Source: Chitinophaga sp. E66 (lineage in GTDB: Bacteria; Bacteroidota; Bacteroidia; Chitinophagales; Chitinophagaceae). Taken from it: a DNA stretch of 64,000 bases. The stretch lies in contig CP079103.1 in assembly GCA_019285755.1 (NCBI GenBank), positions 6,109,001 through 6,173,000 of the forward strand. Direction: 5' to 3'. Made by a program: the position numbers and the translations under genes. Numbering within the stretch: position 1 is the stretch's first letter; each line of letters opens with the position of its first letter. The notes under the pieces are model-generated. The model had not been told where the DNA came from. It did not search any database and was given only the letters and a program-made list of their open reading frames with translations. Shown one piece after another: positions 63,532 to 64,000 of the stretch.

Positions 63532-64000
63532 ATGTCCAATACCCTCGCACCCGAAGCTACTTTATCCCTCTCCGGCTATATTGCCGGCCAGCCAGTGGAG
63601 TCGGCTCAGCTGCTGGAAGTGCGCAGCCCCTACAGCGGGCGCCTCGCCGGTACGGTAACGCTCGCTTCCCGGAAAGACACGGAAGCCGCTATCGCCGCCG
63701 GGCTCGCCGCTAATGTGAAGCAGACCCGCTATGAGCGCTTTGCCGTGCTCGATAAAGCGCGCCAGCTGCTGGAAGAAAGGAAAGAAGAATTTGCGCGCAT
63801 CATCACAGCGGAAGCAGGTCTTGCGCTGCGGGAAGCACGGTATGAAGTAGGCCGCGCCCGCGATGTGCTCCATTTTGCCGCGCTGGAATCACTCAAAGAC
63901 GACGGACAGATCTTCTCCTGCGACATCTCCCCGCAGGGCAAGGCCCGTAAGATATTCACCACCCGCGAGCCACTGTCGCTGGCGGTAGCCATCACTCCCT
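63532..64000 (+). CDS. phnY: Aldehyde dehydrogenase, probable phosphonoacetaldehyde dehydrogenase PhnY (5' part)
   Basis: The first 156 residues of an NAD-dependent aldehyde dehydrogenase, cut by the window edge. SPYSGRLAGTVTLASRKDTE, AVLDKARQLLEERKEEFARI and ITAEAGLALREARYEVGRAR are the usual N-terminal segments. The catalytic Cys and Glu lie beyond the edge. Directly downstream of phnA, it most likely oxidises phosphonoacetaldehyde to phosphonoacetate in the 2-aminoethylphosphonate route (PhnW-PhnY-PhnA). The frame is open to the last base. Confidence 0.85.
   Translation, partial: MSNTLAPEATLSLSGYIAGQPVESAQLLEVRSPYSGRLAGTVTLASRKDTEAAIAAGLAANVKQTRYERFAVLDKARQLLEERKEEFARIITAEAGLALREARYEVGRARDVLHFAALESLKDDGQIFSCDISPQGKARKIFTTREPLSLAVAITP

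Overview
The window looks like chromosomal DNA of a Bacteroidota organism, most likely a Chitinophaga-like member of the Chitinophagaceae. The support is a SusC/SusD pair, promoter elements of the Bacteroidota type (TTG about 20 bases before TAnnTTTG), few Shine-Dalgarno sequences, a fused IcmF mutase, a RemB/Wzi-like outer membrane protein inside an exopolysaccharide cluster, and paired DUF3857 transglutaminase-like proteins. No rRNA, CRISPR array, insertion sequence or prophage was seen.

Most long genes are cut by single-base shifts, nearly always a missing base in a short homopolymer. I count roughly 80 across the window, spread over unrelated housekeeping genes, so I treat them as sequence or assembly errors and not as pseudogenes. 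Coordinates below span the reconstructed genes and the break points are given. Several reading frames that seem to stop early regain a typical C-terminus after one such correction.

Layout. 1-8 kb: a PAS-LuxR regulator, a small J-like protein, an SPFH protein, convergent tadA-ligA, an amidohydrolase lipoprotein and a Nudix-like regulator. 7.5-8.5 kb: a gene-free stretch holding terminator-like hairpins and a degenerate array with an 11-base period; a short relative of it lies at 47.7 kb. 8.5-20.3 kb: an unknown gene, icmF, a membrane MutS-like ATPase, a radical SAM protein and two DUF3857 proteins. 20.3-23.8 kb: a promoter with an 18-base palindrome over its -7 element, short ORFs with terminators, then a DinB-like gene, an unknown basic protein and the RNA ligase rtcB. 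23.8-29.6 kb (minus strand): fcl and gmd (GDP-L-fucose), a NagX-like membrane acyltransferase, the ABC-F protein Uup and a 32-residue membrane protein.

29.7-46.4 kb (minus strand): a Wzx/Wzy-type exopolysaccharide locus that is visibly richer in A+T than its flanks. In transcription order it holds a UDP-HexNAc dehydrogenase (WbpA-like), Wza, Wzz, Wzx, a methyltransferase, two GT4 enzymes, Wzy, a GT2 enzyme, WbpB-, WbpD- and WbpE-like enzymes, a second GT2 enzyme and a RemB/Wzi-like barrel. WbpA, B, D and E together predict synthesis of UDP-2,3-diacetamido-2,3-dideoxy-glucuronic acid. No priming phosphoglycosyl transferase, no tyrosine kinase and no WbpI-like epimerase is in view.

46.9-64 kb: an ECF sigma factor, idi, small surface or lipoprotein genes, an AraC regulator, a CPA1 antiporter, a flavin reductase, a susC-susD pair, an RDD protein, tRNA-Arg(CCG) and marC. 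The right edge carries a phosphonate catabolic cluster: an XRE-cupin regulator, phosphonoacetate hydrolase (phnA) and the start of an aldehyde dehydrogenase (phnY).
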